Source: Paralvinella palmiformis (taxonomy: Eukaryota > Annelida > Polychaeta > Terebellida > Alvinellidae). Taken from it: a stretch of 64,000 bases of DNA. The DNA lies in contig JAODUP010000012.1 in assembly GCA_025642065.1 (NCBI GenBank), positions 1,336,501 through 1,400,500 of the forward strand. Reading direction: 5' to 3'. Under the pieces are notes generated by a model. That model made no database searches and was not told the DNA's origin. It saw only the letters and a list, made by a program, of their open reading frames with translations. Numbering within the stretch: the stretch's first letter is position 1; every line of letters begins with the position of its first letter. Shown here piece by piece: positions 60,815 to 64,000 of this stretch. A program made the translations under genes and the position numbers.

Positions 60815-61133
60815 AATAATAATATGTGACATTTATATAGCGCCCTATTCAGCTAGATAGCTGCTCTAAGGCGCTTTACAATATTATTATCCCTGACTCA
60901 GACCTGTTTCCACCAAGCACATATCTCAACTCCCAAGGGAGCATACAACACATGCTGCCATTATAGGCATGCATTACTCAAACACATAGTCATCACGTCC
61001 TGTCAGGTACTCATTTTTATGGACGAGTGAACCAGTTGCCACATGATGGCATTGCAGCTCAAGGAGCCTTGAACACGCAACCATTCACCTACAAGTCCTA
61101 CGCTCTAACTAACTGCAGGTTACCCAACCGTAC
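60815..61133 (-). mobile_element. tRNA-derived SINE, family D, with a LINE-type 3' end
   Basis: The minus-strand head has TGCAGTTAGTTAGAGCGTAG (A box) and GCGTGTTCAAGGC (B box). A body of about 200 bp follows. The 3' end is GCGCCTTAGAGCAGC...GGGCGCTATATAAAT followed by an (ATT)n tail. This 3' end matches that of the LINE at 5118-6612, pointing to a LINE-SINE partnership. Confidence 0.78.
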
Positions 61134-61331
61134 GACTCTAAAACTGCCATAGGGAATTGTGAAGAAATGAAAAATACATTTCAACTATTTTTTCATGCTT
61201 AAAGTCTGCTTGAATTTGTCGTTTTACTTGTGGACACGGTTATGCATGGTGATGATATCTATCGAATGACGTTTAAACCACTACAAACATGCAGATATAA
61301 TTTTCTGCAGACTGAGGAATATTTGTTAAAA

Positions 61332-61822
61332 TGAAGTGGTTGCGTAGCCAAGCATCTGAACCTTGTTCCCTAGCACTAAAGGTCCAACCACTCAATGCAC
61401 ATACTCTGACTTCCAATAACGGCAAGCACTTGCACATGCGCTGACTCCCGAATCCGTTACCTCTGTCTTTTTTTAATATGGTGGCTGAGCATAATACAGT
61501 TTTATTTGGTCTAAAGTTAGGTTGAGGTTTTCGACATCTTTGAAGATGTTCAAACAAGAATAAAGGAGGTCAAAGATATCACATCAATCCAACTATTTTG
61601 ACGTGATTATAACATGTTGGGTTGGATTTTTTTATATCCACATCTAAAACAAGCCAAAATATATGCATGCAAGCTCAGTGCTTAGCTCGTTATCACCAGC
61701 ATATATGGTTCCAATGCTCAGCTTGTAGATCTGCATCCAAGCACCAGAAAAACGCACATTTGGTGTATGCTTATTGAGCGCCAACGAAAACGGTTCTGAT
61801 GTTCGGCTATGCAACAACGTCC
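61332..61822. mobile_element. Mutator-like non-autonomous TIR element (491 bp)
   Basis: The ends tgaagtggttgcgtagccaa and, inverted, ggacgttgttgcatagccga match those of the 60028-60447 copy. The exact 9-bp duplication ttgttaaaa lies at 61323-61331 and 61823-61831. The interiors have diverged. The open frame on its minus strand (61557-61273) reads through the TIR and is not considered a gene. Confidence 0.75.
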
Positions 61823-61831
61823 TTGTTAAAA

Positions 61832-63497
61832 ATCTTTCAATAAATCAGTTGTTTTGTGTTTTGTTTGCATTCATACTATAACAAAAGCAAGCAATACTGG
61901 TAGATTGATGTTTTCCTTATCATACTGAATGAAATAATAAGTTATCACACACAACATATTTCGCGTCTGCATTATTCACTTCAAACGTTTTCACACATTA
62001 TCATATTCACAACAATATGAATGAATGAAAGCTTAATTACCATCATTAGGGGAGATATACCTGATAGTGTCTCCCTCCCCACCCCATCATCAGGCATATC
62101 CCAGATGATATCTGGTCACACACAACTTTTTTTATTTATTCATAAATATCGATTTAGAAAGGTTAATAAATGAATTATTCTTGAAATTCAATACATTGTT
62201 CGTGGTTTTAACAAATAAATAGTGGTTTTACTTTTATGTGTAACCATCTGATCGATCGCGTAAATATGTCGTCAGAACTCGCGTGCAATTTCGGGGTATA
62301 TTTTGCTTTATGTGATGATTGTGAAATGTTACTAGACTCCAAAATTTTTTTGAAAATATTAGTGAGTCTATATCTAAACAAGCTTGTAAGTTGTATGAAA
62401 TCTATCAAATGTGAACCATTTTTGGCATGCTTATAGTTGAATGAAAAAAGCTTCATGAACAATATATAATTATATTCCACTAGACAATCTAAAAAAAAAT
62501 AATTCCTACCTATCTGTGTATCTAGCATGCTGTATGTACAAATTTAACAATGTTACACACTCGAATAGCAGAACTATAAAATGATCAGTCTTGTTCACAG
62601 TCAAGAGCAAGAGTATGATTCCGGAGATATTAAATTGAAACAAGTTAGTTAGACAGAAATCTTACATGTTTAGCTAAAATAAAACCATAAATGCTAAGAA
62701 ATCACACCCAAACCAGTGTGTTTATAAAACACAGCAATTGAGTGGCTAATATGAAACTCAATACTTCTATTTCATATCAACCAAAATGTATATTAGCCAG
62801 AACATACATGCAAAAATACCAGCACGCATACACACACACACACACACACCCATGTAAATGATAGAACATCATTTGTAAAATGCTTGAGTTTATTATGTAA
62901 TTGCAAAGTGAACCTGATAAATAACTGTGGGTCCAGCCATTGTTTATTACATGGTTTTTATATTAATTTCTAGTAATTAGTCAAATCTAGTAGTAGATCT
63001 GCCCCATAACTCCTGTTGAGAGATACTTAACAACATTATGTACATGTCATAGTAAAAACATTAGTTATAGATAGCAAAACAATGAGAACTATTAATAAAA
63101 AAACAGGTACAATATAGCACAGGAATTAATTGAAGATTTTACAATAAAACAAGTGACAAAGTATTAATGGACTAGAAAGAAATAAGGTTTTAGTTGACTG
63201 TTAAAAGTGTTCAGTGTTCTAGCCTGTCTGGTGTGAAGTAATGTTTCCCACAGACTTGGTGATACAGTGTGAAAACATCAGTATCCATATGTTACACTTT
63301 TTACTTTTGGTGTTACACATAATTGCATGAACATCTTTCATACATTTTATTATGATACAAGCCTATTCAGAAGTTATGCTATAAGACTGAATGAGTAAAA
63401 TCATTATTGATTACAGCCTTTACAATAGAAGCCGAGTTCAACGCCTATTTTATTTGGTGAAAAGGTGGCCTTGAATGCATCAAATACTCCTTTTCAG
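61832..63497. other. Spacer, no gene seen
   Basis: AT-rich sequence with a (CA)n tract at about 62828-62850. Short open frames at 62208-62528 overlap on both strands and have no splice support or recognised domain. 63190-63290 is slightly richer in GC and could be an old repeat. Confidence 0.4.
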
Positions 63498-63636
63498 TGG
63501 AGAAGGGCCACTACTGTGTTACTGTGACTACCGCTACCCTATGGTCAGCCCTTCACTACCCCCATTCCCTACATCCATACCTCCCTCCAGCAACCCCACG
63601 ACAATGGCATCACAGTATTTTTACAGGGCACCACAG
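63498..63636 (+). CDS. Candidate internal exon of an unidentified gene
   Basis: The stretch is bounded by a good acceptor (ctccttttcag) and a good donor (CCACAG|gtgagc). It is clearly GC-richer than its surroundings. In the best frame it reads GEGPLLCYCDYRYPMVSPSL, then a Pro/Ser-rich part and TTMASQYFYRAPQ; a second frame is also open. I do not recognise the protein. It might follow the candidate first exon at 59408 if a further exon lies between. Confidence 0.35.
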
Positions 63637-64000
63637 GTGAGCTGCTGCCTGCGTTTTGTAAGGGGTCATCTACTCTACTCCCTACTGAAAAGGCTGGATT
63701 AAAAAGAACAGAGGTAGTGGAATTACAGGGATTTTTGAACACATAATTGCAATGTTAAATATAAGTGATGAAAGAACATAAAACTCTTAAATCCTTTATT
63801 GTTACAGAGTAGTATCCAGTAATTCTAAAATGTAGGCTTCTTTATCAACCCCTGCAAATTGAAACATGTACTGACTCACTAGAAAGTGAGCAGTTCACCC
63901 ATTGCAAATAGAGAATGAATAAATTTCCACATTGCTTTAGACAAGAAATATGGTATTAAATCAAACACCAAATTGCTACTGGTAAGTCAGAATATTTAAA
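63637..64000. other. Window end, no feature seen
   Basis: If the exon at 63498 is real, this is its downstream intron. Nothing else was recognised. Confidence 0.4.

Noticed and set aside
61273..61557. 94-codon minus-strand frame as a gene
   Set aside because: It reads across the left inverted repeat of a Mutator-like element and has no recognised domain.
62208..62528. Overlapping open frames on both strands (62208-62528 minus, 62236-62436 plus)
   Set aside because: AT-rich, no splice sites, no recognised motif, and the two strands shadow each other.

Overview
The window is AT-rich nuclear DNA from an invertebrate animal. Evidence for this: genes split into many small exons with GT..AG introns, abundant (CA)n, (TA)n and (GA)n microsatellites, tRNA-derived SINEs, CR1/L2-type LINEs, and fossils of several DNA-transposon superfamilies. 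The gene set and the repeat types fit a lophotrochozoan, most likely a mollusc. I cannot name the species. No prokaryotic features, rRNA genes or intact tRNA genes were seen.

Three multi-exon genes can be assembled with matching intron phases. (1) Minus strand, 24922 to 11780: SLC8B1/NCLX, the mitochondrial Na+/Li+/Ca2+ exchanger. Fifteen exons give 586 residues, and only the N-terminal presequence exon is missing. (2) Plus strand, 28318 to 36147: a protein of about 1134 residues, mostly low complexity, ending in a RAMA domain and a short acidic/aromatic tail. This end resembles ANKRD31, a regulator of meiotic DNA breaks, but I found no ankyrin repeats. Genes 1 and 2 are divergent, and an E2F-like site lies between them. 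(3) Plus strand, 47817 to 57676: SANBR (KIAA1841), complete at 20 coding exons and 683 residues, with a SANT-like N-terminus, a BTB domain and a Cys-rich region. Two further single exons are candidates: a first exon with a mitochondrial-type presequence at 59408 and an internal exon at 63498.

The rest is mainly mobile DNA. 2.5-11 kb holds an L2-type LINE nested in a hAT-like element, SINEs, a decayed invertebrate repeat gene and a CR1 fragment. 13-18.3 kb, inside NCLX introns, holds two Tigger/pogo-type elements, one of them carrying a hAT-like insertion. 36-45 kb holds SINEs with exact target-site duplications, a complete 263-bp hAT-type MITE and CR1 remains. 45.8-47.2 kb is a Harbinger-like element. 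59.6-61.8 kb holds Mutator-like TIR elements and a SINE whose 3' end matches the LINE at 5-6.6 kb.

The genes do not form one pathway. NCLX handles mitochondrial Ca2+ efflux, the RAMA protein is a candidate meiotic chromosome factor, and SANBR is a nuclear/cytoplasmic BTB regulator. All calls are from reading the sequence by eye; no database search was run.
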